This document shows positions 34,773 to 43,474 of a stretch of DNA of 64,000 bases, in pieces. Under the pieces are notes generated by a model. It ran no database searches. It was not told where the DNA came from and saw only the letters and a program-made list of their open reading frames with translations. The position numbers and the translations under genes are program-made. Numbering within the stretch: position 1 is the stretch's first letter; each line of letters starts with the position of its first letter. This DNA comes from Alistipes dispar (GTDB lineage Bacteria > Bacteroidota > Bacteroidia > Bacteroidales > Rikenellaceae): the NCBI RefSeq assembly GCF_006542685.1, contig NZ_AP019736.1:1088001-1152000 (forward strand), written 5' to 3'.

Positions 34773-35453
34773 ATGGCAAAACACAAGATTCTGGTGGTGG
34801 ACGACGAAGAGTCGCTGTGCGAAATCCTGCAATTCAATCTCGAGGTCGAGGGTTACGAAGTGGATGTGGCGTACAGCGCCGAACAGGCCCTCGGGATGCA
34901 CCCCGAACGCTATTCGCTCATCCTGCTCGACGTGATGATGGGCGAAATCAGCGGATTCCGGATGGCGCAGATGCTCAAGACGAACCCCGAGACGGCGAAT
35001 ATCCCGGTGATCTTCTGCACGGCCCGGGACAACGAAGACGACACCGTGGCGGGGCTCAACCTCGGGGCCGACGACTACATAGCCAAACCCTTCTCCGTGC
35101 GCGAGGTGCTGGCCCGCGTGCGCAGCGTGCTGCGACGCACCGCCGCGGCGCAGCCGGCCGAAGACCGCATCGGGTTCGAAGAGCTGGAGATGGACCTCCG
35201 GCGCAAGGTCTGCACGCTCGGCGGCGAGGAGATCCCGCTCACCAAGAAGGAGTTCGAGATCCTGGCGCTGCTCATCGCCCACCGGGGCACGATCTTCTCG
35301 CGCGAGGAGATCCTGCACCGCATCTGGAGCGACGAGGTGGTCGTGCTGGACCGCACCATCGACGTCAATATCACGCGCCTGCGCCGCAAGATAGGCCCTT
35401 ACGGCGAATACATCGTAACCCGTCAGGGCTATGGCTACGGGTTCAAGGGTTAG
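34773..35453 (+). CDS. PhoB-like OmpR family response regulator
   Basis: 226 residues. Receiver domain (1-120) with acidic pocket Asp10-Asp11, phosphoacceptor Asp53 in LLDVMMGE, the Thr in FCTARD and Lys in YIAKPFS. C-terminal winged helix (about 130-226) with GEEIPLTKKEFEILALL and RTIDVNITRLRRKIG, of OmpR/PhoB type. The histidine kinase overlaps its 3' end and a phosphate transporter follows, so a phosphate-starvation regulator is the best reading. The upstream direct repeat suggests autoregulation. Confidence 0.9.
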   Translation: MAKHKILVVDDEESLCEILQFNLEVEGYEVDVAYSAEQALGMHPERYSLILLDVMMGEISGFRMAQMLKTNPETANIPVIFCTARDNEDDTVAGLNLGADDYIAKPFSVREVLARVRSVLRRTAAAQPAEDRIGFEELEMDLRRKVCTLGGEEIPLTKKEFEILALLIAHRGTIFSREEILHRIWSDEVVVLDRTIDVNITRLRRKIGPYGEYIVTRQGYGYGFKG

Positions 35454-36879
35454 GCTCTCCTACCACCGCCGCCTCTTCCTCGGGCTGCTCCTCTTCCTCT
35501 GGACGCTCGTGGGGAGTTTCGTGCTGTTCCAGTACGGCCGCGAAAAACGGTTCAAGGTCGAACGGCTCGACGACCGCCTGCAACTCGTCAATCTGCGGGT
35601 GCTCGACGCCTACGCCGCCGGAGAGGCCCCCGAACGGATCGCGGCCCGCTGCGGGGGGCCGTTCGACGACCTCCGCATCACGCTCATCGACCGCTCGGGA
35701 CGCGTATTGTTCGACAACTCGCTCGACACGCTGCCGGACGAGAACCACCTCGGCCGCCCCGAAGTGGCCGCCGCCCTGCGCGACGGCACGGGTTACACCA
35801 TCCGCCGCCACTCGGAGAGCACGCACCGCAACTACTTCTATTCCGCCATGGCCGACGACCGCTGGATCGTCCGCACGGCCGTACCCTATTCCGTGCCGCT
35901 CGCCGAAATCCTCTCGGCCGATCCGGCCTATCTGTGGTTCATGCTGGGCATGACGCTGCTGATGAGCGTGGCGGGCTACTTCGCCACCCGGCGGCTGGGG
36001 CAGAACATCACGCGGCTGAGCGACTTCGCCCGCCGCGCCGAACGGGGCGAACGGATCGACCAGACCGCCAGTTTCCCGCACGACGAGCTGGGCGACATCT
36101 CGCGCCACATCGTGCAACTCTACGCCGACCTCCAGCGCACGGCCGCCGACCGCGACCGGGAACATGCGCTGGCGCTGCACGAGGAGCAGGAGAAGATCCG
36201 CATCAAGAAACAGCTCACGAACAACATCAACCACGAACTGAAAACCCCCGTGGCGGCGATCCAGGGGTATCTGGAGACCCTGCTCGCCTCCCCGCGGATC
36301 GCGCCCGAACGCCGCACGGCCTTCCTCGAGAAGAGCCTCGCGCAGACCGAACGGCTGCGCCGCCTGCTCTCCGACGTATCGACCGTGACGCGCATGGACG
36401 AGGCGAGCCAGCTGATCCGGAAGGAACCGGTCGTGCTGAACGACCTGATAGCCGAAACGGCCGCCGACATGGAGCTGCGCCCGGCCGACCAGCGGCTCCG
36501 CGTCCACGTCGATTTCCCGCGGCGGGTCGAGGTCTTCGGCAACCCCTCGCTGCTCGCCTCCGTCTTCCGCAACCTCGCGGACAACGCCGCCGCCTACTCG
36601 GGCGGGCGCGACATCTTCATCCGCCTCGCGGAGGACACGCCCGAGGAGTGCACGGTGCTCTTCGCCGACAACGGAATCGGCGTGGACGAAGAGCACCTCC
36701 CGCACCTGTTCGAGCGCTTCTACCGCGTGGACAAGGGACGCTCGCGCAAACTCGGCGGCACGGGGCTCGGGCTGGCGATCGTCCGCAACGCCGTGGCGTT
36801 CCACGGCGGCACGATCTCGGTCCGCAACCGCGACGAAGGCGGACTGGAATTCCGCTTCACCCTGCGCAAAGTTTCATAG
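35431..36879 (+). CDS. PhoR-like sensor histidine kinase
   Basis: 482 residues: transmembrane helix 1 (about 13-34), periplasmic sensor (35-165), helix 2 (about 168-188), HAMP-like linker, then the kinase core. H-box NINHELKTPVAAIQGYLE with phospho-His268, N-box FRNLADNAAAYSGG, G1 DNGIGVDEEHLPHLFERFYRVD and G2 KLGGTGLGLAIVRN. The ATG at 35431 overlaps the regulator gene by 23 bases, indicating coupled translation and a cognate pair. Confidence 0.92.
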   Translation: MATGSRVRLSYHRRLFLGLLLFLWTLVGSFVLFQYGREKRFKVERLDDRLQLVNLRVLDAYAAGEAPERIAARCGGPFDDLRITLIDRSGRVLFDNSLDTLPDENHLGRPEVAAALRDGTGYTIRRHSESTHRNYFYSAMADDRWIVRTAVPYSVPLAEILSADPAYLWFMLGMTLLMSVAGYFATRRLGQNITRLSDFARRAERGERIDQTASFPHDELGDISRHIVQLYADLQRTAADRDREHALALHEEQEKIRIKKQLTNNINHELKTPVAAIQGYLETLLASPRIAPERRTAFLEKSLAQTERLRRLLSDVSTVTRMDEASQLIRKEPVVLNDLIAETAADMELRPADQRLRVHVDFPRRVEVFGNPSLLASVFRNLADNAAAYSGGRDIFIRLAEDTPEECTVLFADNGIGVDEEHLPHLFERFYRVDKGRSRKLGGTGLGLAIVRNAVAFHGGTISVRNRDEGGLEFRFTLRKVS

Positions 36880-36894
36880 GAGAGCAACGTCCCC

Positions 36895-36928
36895 GTAACG
36901 GAATTGTAACATCCGTTTCGGAACTTTG
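36895..36928 (+). promoter_or_regulatory. Candidate Pho box and promoter of the phosphate transporter
   Basis: GTAAC repeats at 36895-36899 and 36906-36910, exactly 11 bases apart, form the inverse complement of the phoB-like element. The following GAACTTTG (36921-36928) is a degraded -7 box. The repeat occupies the place of the missing -33 box, the usual arrangement for PhoB-type activation. Confidence 0.6.
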
Positions 36929-36959
36929 CACCGTACAAACGTAAAAATACGGTTCCCCT

Positions 36960-39188
36960 ATGTCCCCTCTCTTCATCGCGATCGTCGTCATCATGGCCGT
37001 TCTGGCCATTCTGGGCATCGTCGTGGGCGTCGCCAACGACGCCATCAACTTCCTCAACTCGGCCATCGGCTCGAAGGTCGCCCCGCGCCGCGTGATCCTC
37101 TGGATCGCCGCCGCCGGCATCCTGATCGGCACGCTCACCTCGAGCGGCATGATGGAGGTCGCCCGCAGCGGAGTCTTCTATCCCGGGCAGTTCTCCTTCT
37201 CCGAAATCATGATGCTCTTCCTGGGCATGATGCTGGGCAACGTGCTGCTGCTCGACCTCTACAACACGCTGGGACTTCCGACCTCGACCACCGTGTCGAT
37301 GGTATTCGGGCTGCTGGGCGCCGCCGTGGCCACCGCGCTGTTCCGCATCGCGGCCGACCCCTCCTTCTCGCTGCACGACCTCTCGCAGTTCATCAACACG
37401 GGCAAGGCCATGGTCATCATCGCCGCCATTCTGGTCTCCGTGGTCTTCGCCTTCGCGGCCGGCACGCTGTTCATGTACATCTCACGGCTCATCTTCTCGT
37501 TCCGCTACCACCCCGCATTCCGCCGCTGGGGCGCGTTCTGGTGCGGCATATCGCTCTCGGGCATCCTCTACTTCGCCCTTTTCAAGGGTCTCAAGAGTTC
37601 GGGACTGATCCCCTCCGACATCACGCAGTATGTCGGCGAGCACGTCCTGCTGACGCTCTTCGCCTTCTGGGCCGCGGCGTCGCTCATCCTGTGGATACTC
37701 CAGCGGATGCGGTTCAACATCATGCGGATCACGATCCTCTCGGGAACCTTCGCCCTGGCGCTGGCCTTCGCCGGCAACGACCTGGTGAACTTCATCGGCG
37801 TGCCGATGGCCAGCTACGACGCCCTGCAAATCGCCCGCGACGCAGGCAGCGAGTCGATCATGATGGACGGACTGGCCCATCCCGCCCGCGCGAACTTCCT
37901 CATTCTGCTCGCCTCGGGTCTGATCATGGTGCTGACGCTCTTCTTCTCGAAAAAGTCGCGCCACGTCGCCGAAACCGAGCTTTCGCTCGCCTCGCAGCAC
38001 GAGGAGTCGGAGCGCTTCGGCTCGACCTACGTGTCGCGCAGCCTCGTGCGCGCCACGCTGCTGCTCAACAACCTCTGGTCGGGCATGATTCCCGCACGCG
38101 TTCAGAAGGCCATCGACCGCCGCTTCGAGCCGCTGCCCGCCGAAGAACGCACCACGGCCCAGTACGACATGATCCGCGCCGTGGTGAACCTCACCGCCGC
38201 ATCGATCCTCATCGCGATCGGAACCTCCTACAAACTGCCCCTCTCGACGACCTACGTGGTCTTCATGGTGGCGATGGGTTCGTCGCTGGCCGACCGTTCG
38301 TGGGGACGCGACAGCGCCGTTTACCGCATCACGGGCGTCATGGCCGTCATATCGGGCTGGTTCATCACCGCGCTCGGAGGCTTCCTCATCGCCCTGGCCA
38401 CGACGGCCCTGCTGCTCTGGGGCGGATGGATCGCCGTCGCCGCGCTCACGGTCCTCTGCGCCTGGCTGCTCGTCCGCAGCCACCGCAAGACCCCGGAAGA
38501 GAAGGAAGCCGAAGCGGCCCGGCAGCCGCTCGACGACGCCGGAACGCCCGACGAAGTGATGCACGCCTGCATCGGCGAGGTGTGCACGACGATGCAGGAG
38601 GTGACGCGCATCTACAACCGCACGCTGGTCGCCGTCTTCAAGGAGAACCGCAAGGTGCTCAAGGAGATGGTGCAGACCTCGGACAAACTCTTCACCGAAG
38701 CTCGCGACCGCAAGTACGGCATCGTGACGACGCTGCGCCGCCTGCAGGAGTGCGACATCAACACGGGCCACTTCTACGTGCAAGTGACCGACTACCTTTC
38801 GGAGGTGACCAAGGCGCTCATCCACATCACGCGCCCGGCCTTCGAGCACATCGACAACAACCACAAGGGACTGTCGAAGGAGCAGATCGTGGACCTGATG
38901 CGCGTGAACGACGAGGTGGAGGCCATCTTCGACAAGATCAACGACATGCTCTCCTCCGAGAACTTCGCCGACCTGGATCTGGTGCTCGAAATGCGCGACA
39001 GGCTCTTCGATACCATCGTCGGGGCGATCAAGAACCAGTTGCGCCGCATCCACGAGGACCCATCGGGCAGCACGCGTGCCAGCGTACTCTACCTGACGAT
39101 CCTCAACGAGACGAAGACGATGGTGCTCCAGGCCCGCAACCTGCTCAAATCGCAGCGTTATTTCCTCGACGTCGCCGGACAGAAATGA
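36960..39188 (+). CDS. pit: PiT family inorganic phosphate transporter with PhoU-like tail
   Basis: 742 residues. The N-terminal two thirds are a membrane domain of about ten to twelve helices with the two inverted PiT signatures VVGVANDAINFLNSAIGSK and ALAFAGNDLVNFIGVP, plus LPTSTTVSMVFGLLGAAV and LPLSTTYVVFMVAMGSS. The C-terminal 220 residues (from about 520) are soluble and helical, resembling PhoU/PhoU-like regulators (EVCTTMQEVTRIYNRTLVAV). PiT proteins import phosphate driven by a cation gradient; the tail may regulate flux. It lies 80 bases after the kinase gene and has its own candidate Pho box. Confidence 0.92.
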   Translation: MSPLFIAIVVIMAVLAILGIVVGVANDAINFLNSAIGSKVAPRRVILWIAAAGILIGTLTSSGMMEVARSGVFYPGQFSFSEIMMLFLGMMLGNVLLLDLYNTLGLPTSTTVSMVFGLLGAAVATALFRIAADPSFSLHDLSQFINTGKAMVIIAAILVSVVFAFAAGTLFMYISRLIFSFRYHPAFRRWGAFWCGISLSGILYFALFKGLKSSGLIPSDITQYVGEHVLLTLFAFWAAASLILWILQRMRFNIMRITILSGTFALALAFAGNDLVNFIGVPMASYDALQIARDAGSESIMMDGLAHPARANFLILLASGLIMVLTLFFSKKSRHVAETELSLASQHEESERFGSTYVSRSLVRATLLLNNLWSGMIPARVQKAIDRRFEPLPAEERTTAQYDMIRAVVNLTAASILIAIGTSYKLPLSTTYVVFMVAMGSSLADRSWGRDSAVYRITGVMAVISGWFITALGGFLIALATTALLLWGGWIAVAALTVLCAWLLVRSHRKTPEEKEAEAARQPLDDAGTPDEVMHACIGEVCTTMQEVTRIYNRTLVAVFKENRKVLKEMVQTSDKLFTEARDRKYGIVTTLRRLQECDINTGHFYVQVTDYLSEVTKALIHITRPAFEHIDNNHKGLSKEQIVDLMRVNDEVEAIFDKINDMLSSENFADLDLVLEMRDRLFDTIVGAIKNQLRRIHEDPSGSTRASVLYLTILNETKTMVLQARNLLKSQRYFLDVAGQK

Positions 39189-39216
39189 TCCCGCGGTTTC
39201 CCGCCGCGACAACGCG

Positions 39217-39252
39217 AGCCCTCCTTTCCGTGCGACGGAAAGGAGGGCTTTT
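39217..39252 (+). terminator. Terminator after the phosphate transporter
   Basis: Perfect 15-bp stem AGCCCTCCTTTCCGT (39217-39231) / ACGGAAAGGAGGGCT (39235-39249), three-base loop, then TTTT. Confidence 0.92.
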
Positions 39253-39330
39253 CCGTCCGCGCTCCTTTAGGAAAGCACGGGCGGGCGGGGGCAGCCCGCA
39301 CCGGAAACGGCGCACGACACGGAAACGCAA

Positions 39331-39371
39331 CGGGACCGTCATCCGGATGAAACGACGGTCCCGTATATTTG
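39331..39371 (+). promoter_or_regulatory. Promoter of a candidate small RNA with 10-bp inverted repeat
   Basis: TATATTTG (39364-39371) is a consensus -7 box. Abutting it is a perfect inverted repeat CGGGACCGTC (39331-39340) / GACGGTCCCG (39354-39363) that covers the -33 region, a possible operator (or a leftover terminator stem). Confidence 0.5.
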
Positions 39372-39377
39372 CAGCGT

Positions 39378-39475
39378 GAAACCCGGAAACAGGGATTCAC
39401 CGAGTTGGTTTTAGGTTACATAAGTTGGTGGGAAGATGCCGCGACGCGAGGTTGCCGCATCTTCGTTTTTTTTGC
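39378..39475 (+). ncRNA. Candidate small RNA of about 95 nt
   Basis: Between a consensus -7 box and a strong terminator there is no reading frame of note. The predicted transcript begins within a stem GTGAAACCC / GGGATTCAC (39376-39400, one mismatch), has an unpaired middle with the direct repeat AGTTGGT twice (about 39403-39429), and ends in the stem GAAGATGC / GCATCTTC followed by eight Ts (39463-39475 region). No known RNA family was recognised. The terminator points along the plus strand, away from the neighbouring minus-strand gene, so it must serve something transcribed here. Confidence 0.45.
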
Positions 39476-39490
39476 GGCGCTCCGGCCGGC

Positions 39491-39883
39491 CTACCGTTCC
39501 ATGTCCTTCAGATGGATTTCGAGGGCCCGGACCGAAATCTGAATCTCCCGGATCGACACCCCGAGCGATCCGATCAGCAACAGCAGCGCAGCGCCGAAAA
39601 CATAGGCCGAAAGCACGAGCAGACCTACATAGATCAGAAACATCGTCACGACGCACAGGAAAAGGCTCGACACCCCCAGCGCCTGCATCGTGCGCGTGAG
39701 GTGCAGCCGGCGGCGCAGGTTGTCGATCTGCGCCCGCGTCACGTTCGAAGGGTGTTCCAGGTGCTGTTCCTTGAGGGTGCGCACCAGTTGCGCATAGGAG
39801 AGGAAACGGTTGGTGTAGGCTAGAAGGATCAGCGACACGGCCGAAAACAGCAGTGCCGGAGTGGTAAGCGTCAGTTCTTCCAT
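39491..39883 (-). CDS. DUF2721 family membrane protein
   Basis: 130 residues with an N-terminal helix (about 8-25), a polar stretch with RAQIDNLRRRLHLTRTMQALG and two closely spaced helices (about 72-110). This pattern and the C-terminal SIREIQISVRALEIHLKDM match DUF2721 proteins, small inner-membrane proteins of unknown role. A minus-strand -7 box TAATTTTG (39906-39913) lies 22 bases upstream. Monocistronic. Confidence 0.87.
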   Translation of the reverse strand: MEELTLTTPALLFSAVSLILLAYTNRFLSYAQLVRTLKEQHLEHPSNVTRAQIDNLRRRLHLTRTMQALGVSSLFLCVVTMFLIYVGLLVLSAYVFGAALLLLIGSLGVSIREIQISVRALEIHLKDMER

Positions 39884-40132
39884 CGGAATCGGTTTTTCTC
39901 GGCGGCAAAATTACGAATTATTTCCGGAACGCCCTCGCCCCCGCCCGCCGGGAATGTTCCGCCGGAGCCGCCGTCCGCCCGGCGCCCCTTCTTCGGAACG
40001 TCGCAATCTTCCTTCGCCCCGTCCGTCGCCGGCTGCGCAAAAACGGGCGGGCAAAATACCGGATTGCAGGTATTCTGACGGCTGTTTCATACGAAATGCA
40101 AGCGACTGTCCCGTTTTCCCGAAAAATTCGCT

Positions 40133-40140
40133 TATCTTTG
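40133..40140 (+). promoter_or_regulatory. -7 promoter box of pflB
   Basis: TATCTTTG, 48 bases before the ATG. No good -33 match. The rest of the 304-base gap between the DUF2721 gene and pflB is GC-rich and shows only the divergent -7 box at 39906-39913. Confidence 0.5.
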
Positions 40141-40187
40141 CACGCCGAAATACGACAATTTAAATCTCAAAAAGAACAATATCTTCT

Positions 40188-42416
40188 ATGGAACCGAACA
40201 AAACCTTCATCGACGGGCTTTGGAGCAAAGAGATCAACGTCACGAGCTTCGTACAGACGAACATCACCCCCTATCTGGGCGACGCTTCGTTCCTGCAGGG
40301 CCCGACCGAGCGTACCAAACACATCTGGAATCTCTGCCTCGAGGCCCTCGAAGAGGAGCGTCGGAACAACGGCATCCGTTCGCTGGACAACAAGACCGTC
40401 TCGACCATCACCTCGCACAAGGCCGGCTACATCGACCGCGAGCAGGAACTGATCGTGGGCCTGCAGACCGACGAGTTGCTCAAGCGCGCCATCAAGCCTT
40501 TCGGCGGCATCAACGTCGTCTCGCGCGCCTGCAAGGAGAACGGGACGGACGTGGACGAGAAGGTGAAGGACATCTTCACCCACTACCGCAAGACGCACAA
40601 CGACGGCGTGTTCGACGTTTACACCGAAGAGATCCGCTCGTTCCGTTCGCTGGGCTTCCTGACGGGCCTTCCGGACAACTACGCCCGCGGCCGCATCATC
40701 GGCGACTACCGCCGTCTGGCGCTCTACGGAACCGACCGCCTGATCGAGGCCAAGCAGCAGGACCTCCGCAACCTCACCGGCCCGATGACCGAGGCCCGCA
40801 TCCGCCTGCGCGAGGAGGTCGCCGAGCAGATCAAGGCCCTGAAGGAGATCCGCACGCTGGGCGAGTACTACGGCCTGGACCTGAGCCGTCCGGCCCATTC
40901 GGCGCAGGAAGCCGTGCAGTGGGTTTACATGGCCTACCTCGCGGCCGTCAAGGAGCAGGACGGCGCCGCCATGTCGCTGGGCAACGTCTCGTCGTTCCTC
41001 GACATCTTCATCGAGTACGACCTCGCGCACGGCCTGATCGACGAAACGTTCGCACAGGAGCTCATCGACCAGTTCGTCATCAAGCTCCGCATGGTCCGCC
41101 ACCTGAGAATGCAGTCCTACAACGACATCTTCGCCGGCGACCCGACGTGGGTGACCGAGGCCATCGGCGGCCGCTTCAACGACGGCCGGACGAAGGTGAC
41201 GAAGACCTCGTTCCGCTTCCTGCAAACGCTCTACAACCTCGGTCCCTCGCCCGAGCCCAACATGACGGTGCTCTGGAGCCCCGAGCTGCCGCAGGGCTTC
41301 AAGGAGTTCTGCGCCAAGGTGTCGGCCGACACCAGCTCGATCCAGTACGAGAACGACGAGCTGATGCGCGAGGTGCGCGGCTCGGACGACTACGGCATCG
41401 CCTGCTGCGTGTCGTATCAGGACATCGGCCGTCAGATCCAGTTCTTCGGCGCCCGCGCCAACCTGGCCAAGGCACTGCTGCTGGCCATCAACGGCGGCCG
41501 CTGCGAGAACACCGGCACGCTGATGGTCAAGGGCATTCCGGCTCTCTCGGAGGGGCCGCTGCGCTTCGAGGAGGTGATGCAGAACTACAAGAAGGTGCTG
41601 CACGAGATCGCCCGCATCTACAACGAGGCCATGAACATCATCCACTACATGCACGACAAGTATTACTACGAGAAGGCGCAGATGGCCTTCGTGGATACCG
41701 ACCCGCGCATCAACCTCGCCTACGGCGTGGCCGGACTGTCGATCGCCATCGACTCGCTGTCGGCCATCAAGTACGCCACGGTGACGCCCCGCCGCAACGC
41801 CGAGGGGCTGACCGAAGGCTTCGACATCGAGGGCGACTTCCCCTGCTTCGGCAACAACGACGACAGGGTGGACCACCTCGGCGTCGATCTGGTCTACTAC
41901 TTCAGCGAGGAACTCAAGAAGCTGCCCGTTTACAAGAACGCGCGCCCCACGCTGTCGCTGCTGACGATCACCTCGAACGTCATGTACGGCAAGAAGACCG
42001 GCGCGACGCCCGACGGACGCGCCAAGGGCGTGGCTTTCGCTCCGGGCGCCAACCCGATGCACGGACGCGACAAGAGCGGCGCGATCGCCTCGCTCGCCTC
42101 GGTGGCCAAACTCCGCTACCGCGACTCGCAGGACGGCATCTCGAACACCTTCTCGATCGTGCCGAAGTCGCTGGGCCCCACCGATCAGGACCGCGTGGAC
42201 AACCTGGTGACGATGCTCGACGGCTACTTCACCAAAGGGGCGCACCACCTGAACGTGAACGTGCTGAACCGCTCGATGCTCGAGGACGCGATGGAGCACC
42301 CCGAGAAGTATCCGCAACTGACGATCCGCGTGTCGGGCTACGCCGTGAACTTCACGAAGCTGAGCCGCGAACACCAACTGGAGGTCATCAGCCGCAGCTT
42401 CCACGAACGCATGTAG
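40188..42416 (+). CDS. pflB: Formate C-acetyltransferase (pyruvate formate-lyase)
   Basis: Converts pyruvate and CoA to acetyl-CoA and formate by a glycyl radical mechanism under anaerobic conditions. 742 residues, the usual length. Active-site cysteine pair Cys406-Cys407 (GIACCVSYQD) and the C-terminal glycyl-radical motif IRVSGYAVNFTKL with Gly717. Other family blocks: GATPDGRAKGVAFAPGANP and VDTDPRINLAYGVAGLS. Its activase follows nine bases later, confirming the assignment. Confidence 0.97.
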   Translation: MEPNKTFIDGLWSKEINVTSFVQTNITPYLGDASFLQGPTERTKHIWNLCLEALEEERRNNGIRSLDNKTVSTITSHKAGYIDREQELIVGLQTDELLKRAIKPFGGINVVSRACKENGTDVDEKVKDIFTHYRKTHNDGVFDVYTEEIRSFRSLGFLTGLPDNYARGRIIGDYRRLALYGTDRLIEAKQQDLRNLTGPMTEARIRLREEVAEQIKALKEIRTLGEYYGLDLSRPAHSAQEAVQWVYMAYLAAVKEQDGAAMSLGNVSSFLDIFIEYDLAHGLIDETFAQELIDQFVIKLRMVRHLRMQSYNDIFAGDPTWVTEAIGGRFNDGRTKVTKTSFRFLQTLYNLGPSPEPNMTVLWSPELPQGFKEFCAKVSADTSSIQYENDELMREVRGSDDYGIACCVSYQDIGRQIQFFGARANLAKALLLAINGGRCENTGTLMVKGIPALSEGPLRFEEVMQNYKKVLHEIARIYNEAMNIIHYMHDKYYYEKAQMAFVDTDPRINLAYGVAGLSIAIDSLSAIKYATVTPRRNAEGLTEGFDIEGDFPCFGNNDDRVDHLGVDLVYYFSEELKKLPVYKNARPTLSLLTITSNVMYGKKTGATPDGRAKGVAFAPGANPMHGRDKSGAIASLASVAKLRYRDSQDGISNTFSIVPKSLGPTDQDRVDNLVTMLDGYFTKGAHHLNVNVLNRSMLEDAMEHPEKYPQLTIRVSGYAVNFTKLSREHQLEVISRSFHERM

Positions 42417-42425
42417 GACGACGCC

Positions 42426-43151
42426 ATGCTACGCGTACACTCCTACGAATCCATGGGAACTTTCGACGGGCCGGGACTCCGGCTCGTCGTTTTCCTGCAA
42501 GGCTGCAACTTCCGCTGCCTTTACTGCGCCAATCCCGACACGATCGAAGCCTGCGGCGGCACGCCGACCGAAGCCGCGGAGATTCTCCGCATGGCCCGGG
42601 ACCAGAAACCCTTCTTCGGCCGGCGGGGCGGCGTCACCTTCTCGGGCGGCGAGCCGACGTTCCAGGCCGCGGAGCTGATTCCGCTCGTCCGGGCGCTGCG
42701 GGCCGAAGGGATCCACGTCTGCCTCGACTCGAACGGCGGGGTGTGGAATCCCGCCGTCGAGGAGCTGCTGGGGCTGGCGGACCTCGTGCTGCTCGACGTC
42801 AAGCAGGCCGTCCCGGAACGCCACCGGGCGCTCACCGGGCGCGACAACACCCCCACGCTGCGCACCGCGGCGTGGCTCGAGGAGCACGACAGGCCCTTCT
42901 GGCTGCGCTACGTGCTCGTTCCGGGATACAGCGACGCCGAGGAGGACATCCGCGCCCTCGGAGAGCGCCTCGGCGGATACCGGATGATCGAACGGGTCGA
43001 ACTGCTGCCCTATCACACCCTCGGCGTACACAAATACGAAGCGATGGGGCTGGAGTATCCGCTGCGCGACGTGCGCGAAAACACCCCCGAGCAGCTCGAC
43101 CGCGCCGCGGCCCTGCTCAGGGAGTACTTTCGGACGGTGGTGGTGAACTGA
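42426..43151 (+). CDS. pflA: Pyruvate formate-lyase activating enzyme
   Basis: Radical SAM enzyme that abstracts hydrogen from the PflB glycine. 241 residues with the CxxxCxxC cluster motif GCNFRCLYCANPD (Cys27, Cys31, Cys34) in the usual activase position, the SAM-binding GGVTFSGGEPTFQ and VLLDVKQAVPERHRALTG. The N-terminal HSYESMGTFDGPGLRLVVF is typical of PFL activases. Co-transcribed with pflB. Confidence 0.96.
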   Translation: MLRVHSYESMGTFDGPGLRLVVFLQGCNFRCLYCANPDTIEACGGTPTEAAEILRMARDQKPFFGRRGGVTFSGGEPTFQAAELIPLVRALRAEGIHVCLDSNGGVWNPAVEELLGLADLVLLDVKQAVPERHRALTGRDNTPTLRTAAWLEEHDRPFWLRYVLVPGYSDAEEDIRALGERLGGYRMIERVELLPYHTLGVHKYEAMGLEYPLRDVRENTPEQLDRAAALLREYFRTVVVN

Positions 43152-43393
43152 TCCCGAAAAGGGGAGGGAACGCAAAGCGGCCGTTCGGACGGAAAAATAC
43201 GGAACCGCGGCGCAGCCGGCCGCCATCGCCATTCGGGAAAGCGCCGCATCGGGAAAGTCCGCGCACGGGATCCGGTCCCGGGCGAGCCCGTCCGGGCAAC
43301 GCGACGGAACATCCCCGGAAAGCGCGGAGGGACTCACACCGGAAAAACAGGGTTCCGGAAAAATCGTTCGGGCAATCCGGCTTTTCCCATGAT
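43152..43393. other. GC-rich gap after pflA
   Basis: About 240 bases with no credible reading frame, promoter or repeat; ends in the terminator that follows. Confidence 0.5.
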
Positions 43394-43441
43394 AAATCCG
43401 GAACCGGCCGCACTGACGTGGCGGCCGGTTCCGGATTTTTT
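43394..43441 (+). terminator. Terminator of the pflBA transcript
   Basis: Perfect 18-bp stem (43394-43411 / 43421-43438, core ATCCGGAACCGGCCGC) with a nine-base loop, closing into six Ts. It lies 240 bases after pflA. Confidence 0.88.
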
Positions 43442-43443
43442 CG

Positions 43444-43451
43444 TATCTTCG
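43444..43451 (+). promoter_or_regulatory. Probable -7 box of the acyltransferase gene
   Basis: TATCTTCG, one mismatch from TAnnTTTG, directly after the terminator and 24 bases before the ATG. Confidence 0.4.
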
Positions 43452-43474
43452 CCGGAAATCAACCCGAAACTGCC

